64,000 bases of DNA from Duganella aquatilis (lineage in GTDB: Bacteria > Pseudomonadota > Gammaproteobacteria > Burkholderiales > Burkholderiaceae_D), in NCBI RefSeq assembly GCF_009674565.1, contig NZ_WKJL01000004.1, positions 124,001-188,000 of the forward strand, in the 5' to 3' direction. The notes beneath the pieces are model-generated. The model ran no database searches. It worked only from the letters and a program-made list of their open reading frames with translations, and had not been told where the DNA came from. Below, piece by piece: positions 32,732 to 40,709 of the stretch (positions are counted from its first letter, which is position 1; the number at the start of each line of letters is the position of its first letter). A program made the translations under genes and the position numbers.

Positions 32732-33997
32732 TCAGTCTTTGACGGTGGCGATGCGCTCGCATAATTTGATTTTTTGGCTGTCGAGGCCGGGCCGCTGACC
32801 GCGCAGGTCGAAATCCAGCTTGGTCTCGGGCCGGAAAATCAGGCAGTGGGTCGAGCCGCCAAAGTGGAACATGCCGATCTGCTGGCCCTTCTCCACCCGT
32901 TCGCCCTCCGCCACGGTGATCTCGCAGGCCGACACCTCGGCCATGCCCACCGCCATGAAGCACATCAGCCCGATGCCGGGACGATCTGCTTCGATGAACA
33001 CCAGCGCCCGGCTGGCCACCTGCGTAATGTAGGCCTGCGACTGGCGCGGCGCCGACGGGTCCAGCCCTTCCTCGATGCACGACGAGTAATAGCTGCCTTC
33101 CACCACATACGCCTTGACGATGCGGCCGGACACCGGACTGTGCCAGCGGTGATAACTGAATGAACTTAAAAACGCCTGGTACACTGTGCCGCCATCGAAG
33201 CGGCCAGCCAACTCGTCGCCCGCCAGCATGCGCCCCAGCGCGTAAGGCTGGGCCTTGATCCAGAACCGGTCCTGCAATGTGACGCCGCGCGCCAACCGGT
33301 ATGGCGACGATTCGCAGGCGTTGACGATCACCGCATCGTCGTGCGGCGCCTCGACCGGTCGCTGGCCGGGCCGGAACCGGCGTGTGAAGAACTCGTCCCA
33401 TGAACGATAGCCGCGATATGGCAATGCCGGATCGCACTCGAACTCCTCGTCAAAGCCAGACATGTGCTGCATGGCATCGGCGCCAAACCAGCCTTTGTGC
33501 GGATCGTTGCTCAATGCGGGCAGCGAGGCGGCGGAGGTCAGAAACCGTCCCCAGTGATCTAAAATAGCCTTCAGGCAGCGATTGACATCGGCATCCAGAA
33601 AGAACTTGTGGCCGCTGGCGGTCGGCATCAGCCAGTTGACGATCGCATTGATCGGCAAGCCAGTGATGCCGGTTTGATTGAATTCTGGAGGACGCCCCAG
33701 TGCGGCATTGATCATCTGCAGCGCCTGGGCGAAGCTGCGGGCCTGCGGCCGGCCGGTGGGGTCGCAATCGCATGGCGGCGTGGATGGCAACTCATCGAAC
33801 ATCGTCACGACCAACGCGCTGAGTTCGGCGTCTGCGGCAACATGCTGCGCAAGCGCTGCAACAGGCGGCAACAGCGGCGCCGGATGCGCCTGGGCATACA
33901 CGCCCAGCAAACGCATCCAGTCCGCAAACACCGCCTGATCGCTGTCGAGCCACTCGCCAACGCAAAAGCGCGCCTCACCGGCGAGCGGCGCGGCCAT
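32732..33997 (-). CDS. Soluble phosphatidylserine-decarboxylase-family enzyme with PSDC-like N-terminal domain
   Basis: The 421-residue protein lacks a signal peptide or membrane anchor. Residues about 30-165 resemble the PSDC domain (EFNQTGITGLPINAIVNWLMPTASGHKFF; NRCLKAILDHWGRFL), followed by a PSD domain (YRSWDEFFTRRFRPGQRPV; YHRWHSPVSGRI; VAEGERVEKGQQIGMFHFGGSTH). Ser382 in GGST is the predicted self-cleavage site that yields the pyruvoyl group. The same two-domain layout occurs in PsiD, a fungal tryptophan decarboxylase, so the substrate may be an amino acid and not phosphatidylserine. Confidence 0.82.
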   Translation of the reverse strand: MAAPLAGEARFCVGEWLDSDQAVFADWMRLLGVYAQAHPAPLLPPVAALAQHVAADAELSALVVTMFDELPSTPPCDCDPTGRPQARSFAQALQMINAALGRPPEFNQTGITGLPINAIVNWLMPTASGHKFFLDADVNRCLKAILDHWGRFLTSAASLPALSNDPHKGWFGADAMQHMSGFDEEFECDPALPYRGYRSWDEFFTRRFRPGQRPVEAPHDDAVIVNACESSPYRLARGVTLQDRFWIKAQPYALGRMLAGDELAGRFDGGTVYQAFLSSFSYHRWHSPVSGRIVKAYVVEGSYYSSCIEEGLDPSAPRQSQAYITQVASRALVFIEADRPGIGLMCFMAVGMAEVSACEITVAEGERVEKGQQIGMFHFGGSTHCLIFRPETKLDFDLRGQRPGLDSQKIKLCERIATVKD

Positions 33998-33999
33998 GC

Positions 34000-34515
34000 T
34001 TATTTCACTGCGGCGTCGAGTTTTTTCGCCATGTCCTCATGGTGCGCGACGGTCGGCTCCAGCTTGGTCGCCAGCGCTTTGACGTCCGCGTCCTTGCTGT
34101 CGGCGATGTCTTTTTTCAGCGCGGCATGGACCTTGGTGTGGTCGGCCACGCCGGCCTTGCTCACGTAGGCCTTGTCGAATGCCGCACCAGACAGTTTTTG
34201 CAGGTCGGCCGCCATTTTTTGATGAGCGGCGTCAGGCTCGGTCGGCAAGGCGACATTCTTCGCTGCGGCTACCTTCTTGGTTTCATCCAGACCTTTGCCA
34301 TGATCGTCGATCATCATCTGCGCGAATTGCTTGACGTCGGCGTTGGCGCTTTTCTCCAGCGCCATTTTGCCGGCCGCCACTTCAGCGATGTTGGCCTGGG
34401 CGATGGCGACCAGACGGCCTTCGTCCGCCTTGTTCAGCATGGCGGAAGTCTGCGCGGCAGCGAATTGGGCGATAGCGCCAAGAATGCATGCAGATGCCAG
34501 ATGTGCGGTTTTCAT
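34000..34515 (-). CDS. DUF4142 periplasmic four-helix protein
   Basis: The 171-residue protein has a signal peptide (about 21 residues, cleaved near FAAA-QTS) and a DUF4142 ferritin-like helical domain (ANIAEVAAGKMALEKSANADVKQFAQMMIDDHGKGLDETKKVAA). Predicted to be periplasmic; role unknown, often linked to envelope stress. It lies two bases from the decarboxylase gene. Confidence 0.85.
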   Translation of the reverse strand: MKTAHLASACILGAIAQFAAAQTSAMLNKADEGRLVAIAQANIAEVAAGKMALEKSANADVKQFAQMMIDDHGKGLDETKKVAAAKNVALPTEPDAAHQKMAADLQKLSGAAFDKAYVSKAGVADHTKVHAALKKDIADSKDADVKALATKLEPTVAHHEDMAKKLDAAVK

Positions 34516-34600
34516 TTTTCGGTCTCTTCAGGTGAACTAAGTGTTCCTGAAATGTAGACCTGAAACCGCGCCAGGACGGTGTGCCAGCGCACCGATGCTG

Positions 34601-34855
34601 CTATGGTTGCTTGTCACCCTGCGCGCGCAACTGCTGGAGGGCGTCCAGTCCGGCCTGCTGCGCCGCCGCTTCGGCGTCGGCTTCGCTGGCAAAACTCACG
34701 TCGGCAGCGACGCGCTGCCTGGGATAGATGTTAGCCAGATGCATGGGATTGTCGGAAGGCGCGAAGATCGCAACGTATGCGCCCCACTCGTTCGTTCCCG
34801 CAAGCGCTTCCGCGGTAAATTCGATTTCGTAACCATCTACATTTGTCGTGGACAT
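34601..34855 (-). CDS. Small hypothetical protein
   Basis: The 84-residue acidic protein (VDGYEIEFTAEALAGTNEWGAYVAIFAPSDN...RVAADVSFASEADAEAAAQQAGLDAL) looks like one small alpha/beta domain with no signal or membrane segment. I do not recognise its function. It begins 23 bases after the next upstream gene on the same strand. Confidence 0.6.
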   Translation of the reverse strand: MSTTNVDGYEIEFTAEALAGTNEWGAYVAIFAPSDNPMHLANIYPRQRVAADVSFASEADAEAAAQQAGLDALQQLRAQGDKQP

Positions 34856-34878
34856 CGCTGGCTCCAGCTGAACATCAT

Positions 34879-35238
34879 CTAGTGATTCGGATGCTTGCCC
34901 GTTTTTGCCGGCTTGGCCTCAACAACGGCGCGCCTCCGTGCTTTCTTGGGCAGCAGCGAGTGGCTCGCCAGTCCCGTCGTCGAACAGGCGGCGATCAGTC
35001 GCAACGCCGGCATCAGTTCGCTGAACGCAACTTCCGACGCCTGCGCCAACGTTTCAGCGGAGGTTGGCAAATCGGTTGAGAACTTGCCGTCAATAACCAA
35101 ATGACCGACTTCGTGGATTTGCAATTCGAGGGCGATGGATTCCTGGCTGGTGCTGCTGGCGATGCGTTGACCGTCAATCTCCAGCGTCATTTCAACCACG
35201 CCTGCCACGCGGGAAAATATAACATTAGCAGATTTCAT
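34879..35238 (-). CDS. Hypothetical protein with basic C-terminal tail
   Basis: The 119-residue protein starts MKSANVIFSRVAG behind AGGAG. A beta-rich N-terminal half (VEMTLEIDGQRIASSTSQESIALELQIHEVGHLVID) is followed by a helix and a Lys/Arg-rich tail (KKARRRAVVEAKPAKTGK) that could bind nucleic acid. No family recognised. Confidence 0.55.
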   Translation of the reverse strand: MKSANVIFSRVAGVVEMTLEIDGQRIASSTSQESIALELQIHEVGHLVIDGKFSTDLPTSAETLAQASEVAFSELMPALRLIAACSTTGLASHSLLPKKARRRAVVEAKPAKTGKHPNH

Positions 35239-35365
35239 ATGGGCTCCTGATTTTGAAAATTTTGAGCAATAATGCGCTCTACGCCACAGAACTAGCCCAG
35301 TTCTGGCGGCGTTTCCAACACTGCCGCAACCTTAGCAGATTCGTCAGGCATGCGAAAGTACAGCG

Positions 35366-35578
35366 TTATTGCGCGTCGATTTTCGATAGCTCATTTGCAA
35401 TCGCCGCGCGATCCTGATGCATCAGCATGCGGCAGGCTGCGCGGACCAGCACGCTTTTCTTGATCTTGCTGCCGGACGATTCGCCGAGTTCCAGACGCAA
35501 GGTCTGCATCGCGTCATATTCCGTTTCCGGCAACGAAACAGTCCAGGTGATCTGCTTGGGGAGTTTGCTGGATTTCAT
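35366..35578 (-). CDS. Small ribbon-helix-helix-like hypothetical protein
   Basis: The 70-residue product starts MKSSKLPKQITWTVSLPETEYDAMQTLRLELG behind AGGAG. A short beta strand (ITWTVSLP) followed by two helices is the shape of ribbon-helix-helix DNA-binding proteins. No toxin gene is beside it. The two genes at 34879 and 35366 share the start MKS and the same ribosome site context. Confidence 0.55.
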   Translation of the reverse strand: MKSSKLPKQITWTVSLPETEYDAMQTLRLELGESSGSKIKKSVLVRAACRMLMHQDRAAIANELSKIDAQ

Positions 35579-35627
35579 GTGAGCCTCCTGTATCGGAAAA
35601 ATCAGCATACACCTGAGTCCCTTGCGC

Positions 35628-35673
35628 ACATTTGTCCGCTTTTAGATCCACGTCAAACGCCGGCGACAAATGT
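35628..35673. promoter_or_regulatory. Inverted repeat in a divergent intergenic region
   Basis: ACATTTGTC (35628-35636) and GACAAATGT (35665-35673) are perfect complements separated by 28 bases, between the ribbon-helix-helix-like gene and the DUF4337 gene. It could be an operator or a hairpin; nothing else supports either. Confidence 0.4.
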
Positions 35674-35753
35674 CGGCCTCAGCTCCATCGAAATGGCGGC
35701 GCGGCAAGCAAGGCATTAGGCTATGCTAGCGGTTTTCCCACTTTCACCGCATT

Positions 35754-36347
35754 ATGGAACCTCTCGATATCGTCGACACACAGAACGAACCGCAACAGCC
35801 GGCTGGCCGCAAGCTCAACGCCACTGTCGCCATCACGGTAGCCTTGCTCGCCACCTTCATGGGCATCTGCAAGGTCAAGGATGACAACATCAACCAGAGC
35901 ATGCAGCAGGCGCAGGTGAACCGCGTCGACCACTGGGCCTTCTACCAGGCGCGCAACGTGCGCGAGGAAGTGGCCAAGGCGACAGTGGTGCAGCTGAAGC
36001 TGGCGGCGGTGGGCCGTCCGGCCGGCGAACAGGCGGCGTACCAGGACGCGATCAAGCAGTACGAAGCGCTGGCGCTGGAACAGGGCCACAAGAAAGCCGA
36101 GGCCAAGGCGGATGCCGAGAACGACCAGAAACTCTACGACGCCGCCAACTTCAAGGACGACCAGTTCGACCTGTCGGATGCCTTGCTGGCCATCGCCATT
36201 TCGCTGCTGGCCATCACCGCGCTGACACAGCTGTGGGCGCTATACTTCGTGGCGCTGGTGCCGACCGCCTTCGGCGTGCTGATGGGACTGGCCGGACTCG
36301 CCGGCTGGGCCATCCACCCGAACGCTCTCACCGCCCTGCTCTCCTGA
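35754..36347 (+). CDS. DUF4337 membrane protein
   Basis: The 197-residue protein has one N-terminal membrane segment (ATVAITVALLATFMGICKV), a long soluble helical middle (DDNINQSMQQAQVNRVDHWAFYQARNVREEV; coiled-coil-like) and two C-terminal membrane segments. This is the DUF4337 layout. Function is unknown. A strong hairpin follows its stop. Confidence 0.85.
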   Translation: MEPLDIVDTQNEPQQPAGRKLNATVAITVALLATFMGICKVKDDNINQSMQQAQVNRVDHWAFYQARNVREEVAKATVVQLKLAAVGRPAGEQAAYQDAIKQYEALALEQGHKKAEAKADAENDQKLYDAANFKDDQFDLSDALLAIAISLLAITALTQLWALYFVALVPTAFGVLMGLAGLAGWAIHPNALTALLS

Positions 36348-36360
36348 CGAAAAGCAAGAT

Positions 36361-36398
36361 CGGCCGCTCGTGCGGAAGCGAACATACACGAACGGCCG
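36361..36398. repeat. Long inverted repeat between the DUF4337 gene and poxB
   Basis: CGGCCGCTCGTG (36361-36372) and CACGAACGGCCG (36387-36398) pair over 11 of 12 bases around a 14-base loop. It starts 14 bases after the DUF4337 stop and ends 43 bases before poxB. There is no T-run, so it may be a Rho-independent-like barrier without U-tract, an operator for poxB, or both. Confidence 0.5.
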
Positions 36399-36440
36399 CC
36401 TGTCACATGCTAAGTCTGCTACCAACACCGGGAACAGACC

Positions 36441-38156
36441 ATGTCCAAGACCGTCGCAGAAGTCATCATCGAAACCCTGCAACAAGCAGGCGCCAAACAT
36501 TGCTGGGGCGTCCCCGGCGACACCCTCAACCACATCACCGACGCCATCCGCCGCAGCGAGATCAACTGGGTTCACGTGCGCCACGAGGAAGCTGGCGGCT
36601 TTGCCGCCGGCGCCGAGGCCATGCTCACCGGCCGCCTGACCTTGTGCGCCGGTTCCTGCGGTCCCGGCAGCCTGCACTTCGTCAACGGCCTGTTCGAGGC
36701 GCACCGCAACCGCTCGCCGGTGGTGCTGATCGCCAGCCAGATCGTGCGCGACGAACAAGGCTTCGATTTCCCGCAGGAAGTGGATTACAAGCCGATCTAC
36801 GACCAGTGCAGCGTATTCTGCCAGGAGATCCGCACGCCGGCCCAGGCGCGCCGCGTCACCGCGGCGGCGGCGCAGGCCGCGCTGACCAAGGGCGGCGTGG
36901 CCGTCATCATCGTGCCCGCCGATATTTCGAAGGAAACCGCAGCCGACGAGCCGCCGTTCGCGGTGCACCAGCCGCGTCCGCAAACGCGGCCATCGGACGA
37001 CGAGCTGACGCGCATTGCCGAAGTGCTCAACGCCGGCAAGAAAATCGCCATCTACGGAGGCTCCGGCTGCCAGGGCGCGCATGCGGCGCTGATGGCGGTG
37101 GCGGCGCGGCTGAAGGCGCCCATCGCCCACACCTCGCGCGCCAAGGACTTCGTCGAGTACGACAATCCGCACAACGTCGGCATGACCGGCATCTTTGGCG
37201 TCGCATCCGGCTACCACGCCGTCAGCGAGTGCGACACCTTGCTGCTATTGGGCTGCGACTTCGCCTGGCGCCAGTTTTATCCAGCGCATGCGCGCATCAT
37301 CCAGATCGACATCGATCCCACTCACCTTGGCCGACGCCATCCCATCGAAATCGGCGCGGTGGGCGACATCGGCGCCACGCTGACGGCGCTGCTGCCGCTG
37401 TTGCAGCAGCATGAAGACGCCGCCTTCCTCGACCACTGCGTCGACCGCCACCAGAAAGCCATCGCCCATCTCAACGAACGCGCCACGGCCGGCGACAACG
37501 GCACCATCCGCCCGCAGTACCTGACGGCGACGATCGACAAGTACGCCGCCGACGACGCCATCTTCACGGCCGACGGCGGCTCGCCCATGGTCTGGGTGCT
37601 GCGCCACACGCGCGCCAACGGCCGCCGCCGCACGCTGGTCAGCCTGACCCACGGCACCATGGCCAACGCCATGCCGCAGGCGCTGGGCGCCAAGAAAGCC
37701 TTCCCGCAGCGGCAAGTGATTTCGTTGTCAGGCGATGGTGGCCTGGCGATGCTGATGGGCGATCTGATTACGGCCGTGCAGGAAAACATCGCGATCAAGG
37801 TCGCGGTCTACAACAACAGCTCGCTGGGATTTGTGGAGTTGGAACAGAAAGTCGAAGGCTTGCTGGACGCCTATACCGACTTGAAGAATCCGGACTTCGC
37901 GCGCGTGGCGGAAGCCATCGGCATTTACGGCCAGCGGGTCGAAACGCCGGCCCAGCTGGAAGAAGCGGTGCAGGCCTGGCTGGCCCATCCGGGCCCGGCG
38001 CTTCTGGATGTGACGACCGACCGTTTTGAACTGGTCATGCCGCCCACCGTGGAGATGAAACAGGTGCTGGGCACCGCCCTGTATTCCGCCAAGGCGGTGC
38101 TGAGTGGTCGCGGCCAGGACGTGATCGACCTGGTCAAGGACAACCTGAGCAAATAA
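36441..38156 (+). CDS. poxB: Ubiquinone-dependent pyruvate dehydrogenase (pyruvate oxidase)
   Basis: The 571-residue ThDP/FAD enzyme matches E. coli PoxB along its length: WGVPGDTLN, Glu50 in VRHEE for ThDP activation, CAGSCGPGSLHFVNGLFEAHRN, MPQALGAKKAFPQRQVISLSGDGGLAMLMGD with the NN of the Mg2+-ThDP motif (VYNNS). The C-terminal tail resembles the membrane-binding segment of PoxB. It oxidises pyruvate to acetate and CO2 at the inner membrane and reduces ubiquinone, usually late in growth. It converges on the permease gene. Confidence 0.93.
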   Translation: MSKTVAEVIIETLQQAGAKHCWGVPGDTLNHITDAIRRSEINWVHVRHEEAGGFAAGAEAMLTGRLTLCAGSCGPGSLHFVNGLFEAHRNRSPVVLIASQIVRDEQGFDFPQEVDYKPIYDQCSVFCQEIRTPAQARRVTAAAAQAALTKGGVAVIIVPADISKETAADEPPFAVHQPRPQTRPSDDELTRIAEVLNAGKKIAIYGGSGCQGAHAALMAVAARLKAPIAHTSRAKDFVEYDNPHNVGMTGIFGVASGYHAVSECDTLLLLGCDFAWRQFYPAHARIIQIDIDPTHLGRRHPIEIGAVGDIGATLTALLPLLQQHEDAAFLDHCVDRHQKAIAHLNERATAGDNGTIRPQYLTATIDKYAADDAIFTADGGSPMVWVLRHTRANGRRRTLVSLTHGTMANAMPQALGAKKAFPQRQVISLSGDGGLAMLMGDLITAVQENIAIKVAVYNNSSLGFVELEQKVEGLLDAYTDLKNPDFARVAEAIGIYGQRVETPAQLEEAVQAWLAHPGPALLDVTTDRFELVMPPTVEMKQVLGTALYSAKAVLSGRGQDVIDLVKDNLSK

Positions 38157-38158
38157 GG

Positions 38159-39553
38159 TCAGTTGGCCTTGTTCAGCAGCGAGTGGCGGCGGGCATAGGT
38201 GAAGTACACCACCAGCCCGATCGCCAGCCAGATGATGAAGGCAATCCAGGTCACGGCACTGAGGAACACCATCAGCGCGCCGCAGAACAGGATCGCCAGG
38301 CCAGGGATGACCGGCACGCCCGGGCAACGGAACGCACGCGGCAGGTCCGGACGCTTCTTGCGCAGCACGATCACCGCCACCGACACCAGGCAGAACGCGG
38401 CCAGCGTGCCGATGTTTGCCAGTTCGCCCAGCACTTCCAGCGGCACCAGCGCGCCCAGCAGGCCGAACACGATGCCGACCAGCCAGGTCGCCACGATCGG
38501 CGTGCCGGCGCCGTTCAGCGCGGACAAACGCTTCGGCAGCAGGCCGTCGCGCGACATCGCATACAGCACGCGGCTCTGGCCGAACGCCATCACCAGGATC
38601 ACGGTGCTCATGCCCAGGATAGCGCCGAGGTCGACAAAGCCGGCCACCCAGTTTTCGCCGGCAAATTGCAGCGCCAGCGACACCGGGTGGTCGATGCCCT
38701 TGAACTGGGTGAACGGCACGATGCCGGTCATGATCGCCGACACCACCACGTACAGCACGGTGCAGACCGCCAGCGAGCCGATGATGCCGATCGGCAGATC
38801 GCGCTTGGGCTGCTTGACCTCTTCCGCCGCCGTGGTCACCGCGTCGAAACCGATGAAGGCGAAGAACACCAGCGCCGCCGCGCTCATGACGCCGGTGGCG
38901 CCATACGGCATGAAGGGATGCCAGTTCGGCGGCGACACGTGGCGCGCGCCGACCAGGATGAACAGCAGCACCACGCCGATCTTCACCACCACCATGATGT
39001 TGTTGACGCGGGCGGATTCACGCACGCCCAGCGACAGCAGCACGGTCAGCACCATCATGATCAGGAAGGCCGGCAGGTTGAAGAAGGTGGTCACGCCAGG
39101 CAGCGCGCCGGGGGCGGCGGACAGCGCCGCCGGAATGTGCATGCCGAAGCCGCCGAGCAGCGACTGGAAATAGCCCGACCAGCCCACCGACACGGCGGAC
39201 GTCACCAGGCCGTATTCCAGGATCAGGTCCCAGCCGATCATCCAGGCGATGATCTCGCCCAAAATGGCGTAGCTGTAGGTGTAGATGCCGCCCGCCACCG
39301 GCAGGATGGAGGCGAACTCCGCGTAGCACAGCGCGGCAAAGCCGCAGGCAAACGCCGCCACCACGAAGGACAGCGCCAGCGCCGGGCCGGCGGTCGTCGC
39401 GCCGCTGCCCGTCAGCACAAAAATACCGGTGCCGACAATGGCGCCGATACCCATCAAAATCAGATCGACCGGTCCGAGGACTTTCTTCAGGCCGCCAGGT
39501 TTGGCGCTGGCCTCGCGCATGGCGTCCAAGTCCTTGGTTCTAAAAATACTCAC
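38159..39553 (-). CDS. APC-superfamily amino acid permease
   Basis: The 464-residue protein has about twelve helices and the cationic-amino-acid-transporter-like motifs GPVDLILMGIGAIVGTGIFVLTG, CYAEFASILPVAGGIYTYSYAILGEIIAWMIGWDLILEY and FFAFIGFDAVTTAAEEVKQPKRDLP. I begin at the GTG giving MSIFRTKDLDAM because GGAGG lies five bases before it; an ATG at 39565 contains that site. Substrate is probably an amino acid or polyamine. Its start is 41 bases from the hairpin described at 39594. Confidence 0.88.
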   Translation of the reverse strand: MSIFRTKDLDAMREASAKPGGLKKVLGPVDLILMGIGAIVGTGIFVLTGSGATTAGPALALSFVVAAFACGFAALCYAEFASILPVAGGIYTYSYAILGEIIAWMIGWDLILEYGLVTSAVSVGWSGYFQSLLGGFGMHIPAALSAAPGALPGVTTFFNLPAFLIMMVLTVLLSLGVRESARVNNIMVVVKIGVVLLFILVGARHVSPPNWHPFMPYGATGVMSAAALVFFAFIGFDAVTTAAEEVKQPKRDLPIGIIGSLAVCTVLYVVVSAIMTGIVPFTQFKGIDHPVSLALQFAGENWVAGFVDLGAILGMSTVILVMAFGQSRVLYAMSRDGLLPKRLSALNGAGTPIVATWLVGIVFGLLGALVPLEVLGELANIGTLAAFCLVSVAVIVLRKKRPDLPRAFRCPGVPVIPGLAILFCGALMVFLSAVTWIAFIIWLAIGLVVYFTYARRHSLLNKAN

Positions 39554-39593
39554 TACTGCCTCCATTGCTTGTTGATTTATTCATCCCAGATGC

Positions 39594-39620
39594 AAAAAAG
39601 GGCAGCCGCAGCGGCTGCCC
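39594..39620 (-). terminator. Intrinsic terminator after the FUSC gene, in the leader of the permease gene
   Basis: On the minus strand a perfect ten-base stem, GGGCAGCCGC / GCGGCTGCCC (39620-39600), is followed by six T. It starts right after the FUSC stop codon. It also lies 41 bases before the permease start, so it may act on transcripts starting inside the 3' end of FUSC, where GTGGTAAAAT forms an extended -10 (39648-39639). Confidence 0.8.
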
Positions 39621-40709
39621 TCAAGGGCCGGGGATTTTACCACGCTTTGTTTTGAGAAAACGCCGTACCACCTCCAGCAACACCATGCCGATCACGATGC
39701 CGAACAGGCGCTGCAGCCCCGTCGCGGCGTCCACCGATGCGTAGTTGTCCGGCACCAGCACCACCAGAAACGCCAGCGCCAGCTGCGTGCCGACGTACTC
39801 GACGCCGTGCCCGGCGTTCTCGATGTGGCGGCCGGCCGCCACGCCCAGGCAAGCCGCCAGCGTCATGATGACGGGCGACGCATGGCTGAGCAGCAGGATG
39901 CCGGTGGCCAGCAGGCCGCCGATGCAGCAGCCGAAGAAACGGTGCCGCAGCCGGGTCGCCGCCGGGCTGTCCGAGGTGGCCAGCTCCACCGCCGGCACCA
40001 TCATCACCGCCATGATGGTGATGCTGCTCTGGCTCAGCGCCTTGATGTGCCATGCCGACCACACCCAGGGTATCAGCGCCAGCGCCAGTGCGCCCTGCAA
40101 GGCGTGCAGGCAGGCCGGCTTGTGCCAGAACTGCAAGGCCGGCGCCGCGACCAACGGCACGGCGCGCCGGGTGAGCAGCGCCGAAACCGCGCTGACCAGC
40201 ACTGCGGCGGCGGTGCCGACGCAGACCTCGGCCAGCCGCGCCTTCGCAAACGCCGCCAGCGCCACGCTGGAATCCTGCATGCCGTCGACCAGCACCATGG
40301 CAAAGCTCAGGCCGACCAGCAGCCAGCCATAACCGCGCCGGTCCACCACGCACAGGTACAGCGTGGCGCCGCCCACCACGGCCAGCGCCAGACTGAGCAA
40401 AACGGTCGAACCGAGCAACACCGGCGCCAGCAGCCACGCCAGCGTCACGCCGGCCACCGTGCCCGCCACGCGCAGCGCGCCGCGCCACGCGGTTTCGGCA
40501 AAGGTGCCGCGTATCACGATGAAGGCGCTGAAGGCGGCCCAGCCGACATTGCCGATGCCCAGACCATGCGCTCCGGCGATGGCCAGCAGCACTGCCGCCA
40601 GGCAGCTGACCTCATCGACAGCACGCGCACCGGACATGCGCCAGGGGAGGAAGTCGCGCGCCACGCTGGCGGCGGCGGCGCTCCATCCCCTGAGCCGGTC
40701 AGCGTCCAT
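39621..40709 (-). CDS. FUSC-family membrane protein
   Basis: The 362-residue protein has two blocks of about five helices (LAAVLLAIAGAHGLGIGNVGWAAFSAFIVIRG; QGALALALIPWVWSAWHIKALSQSSITIMAVMMVPAVEL), the repeated layout of the FUSC/aromatic-acid-exporter-like group. A role in export or tolerance of aromatic or organic acids is possible. The start overlaps the end of the upstream Old Yellow Enzyme gene by 11 bases, placing it in that operon. Confidence 0.75.
   Translation of the reverse strand: MDADRLRGWSAAAASVARDFLPWRMSGARAVDEVSCLAAVLLAIAGAHGLGIGNVGWAAFSAFIVIRGTFAETAWRGALRVAGTVAGVTLAWLLAPVLLGSTVLLSLALAVVGGATLYLCVVDRRGYGWLLVGLSFAMVLVDGMQDSSVALAAFAKARLAEVCVGTAAAVLVSAVSALLTRRAVPLVAAPALQFWHKPACLHALQGALALALIPWVWSAWHIKALSQSSITIMAVMMVPAVELATSDSPAATRLRHRFFGCCIGGLLATGILLLSHASPVIMTLAACLGVAAGRHIENAGHGVEYVGTQLALAFLVVLVPDNYASVDAATGLQRLFGIVIGMVLLEVVRRFLKTKRGKIPGP

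Noticed and set aside
32732-33997. Housekeeping phosphatidylserine decarboxylase (psd)
   Set aside because: The extra PSDC-like domain, greater length and lack of a membrane anchor argue against the usual Psd; kept as PSD-family only.
35287-35305. CAGAACT-AGCCC-AGTTCTG hairpin as terminator
   Set aside because: Stem of seven with no T-run on either strand; too weak to annotate as a terminator.
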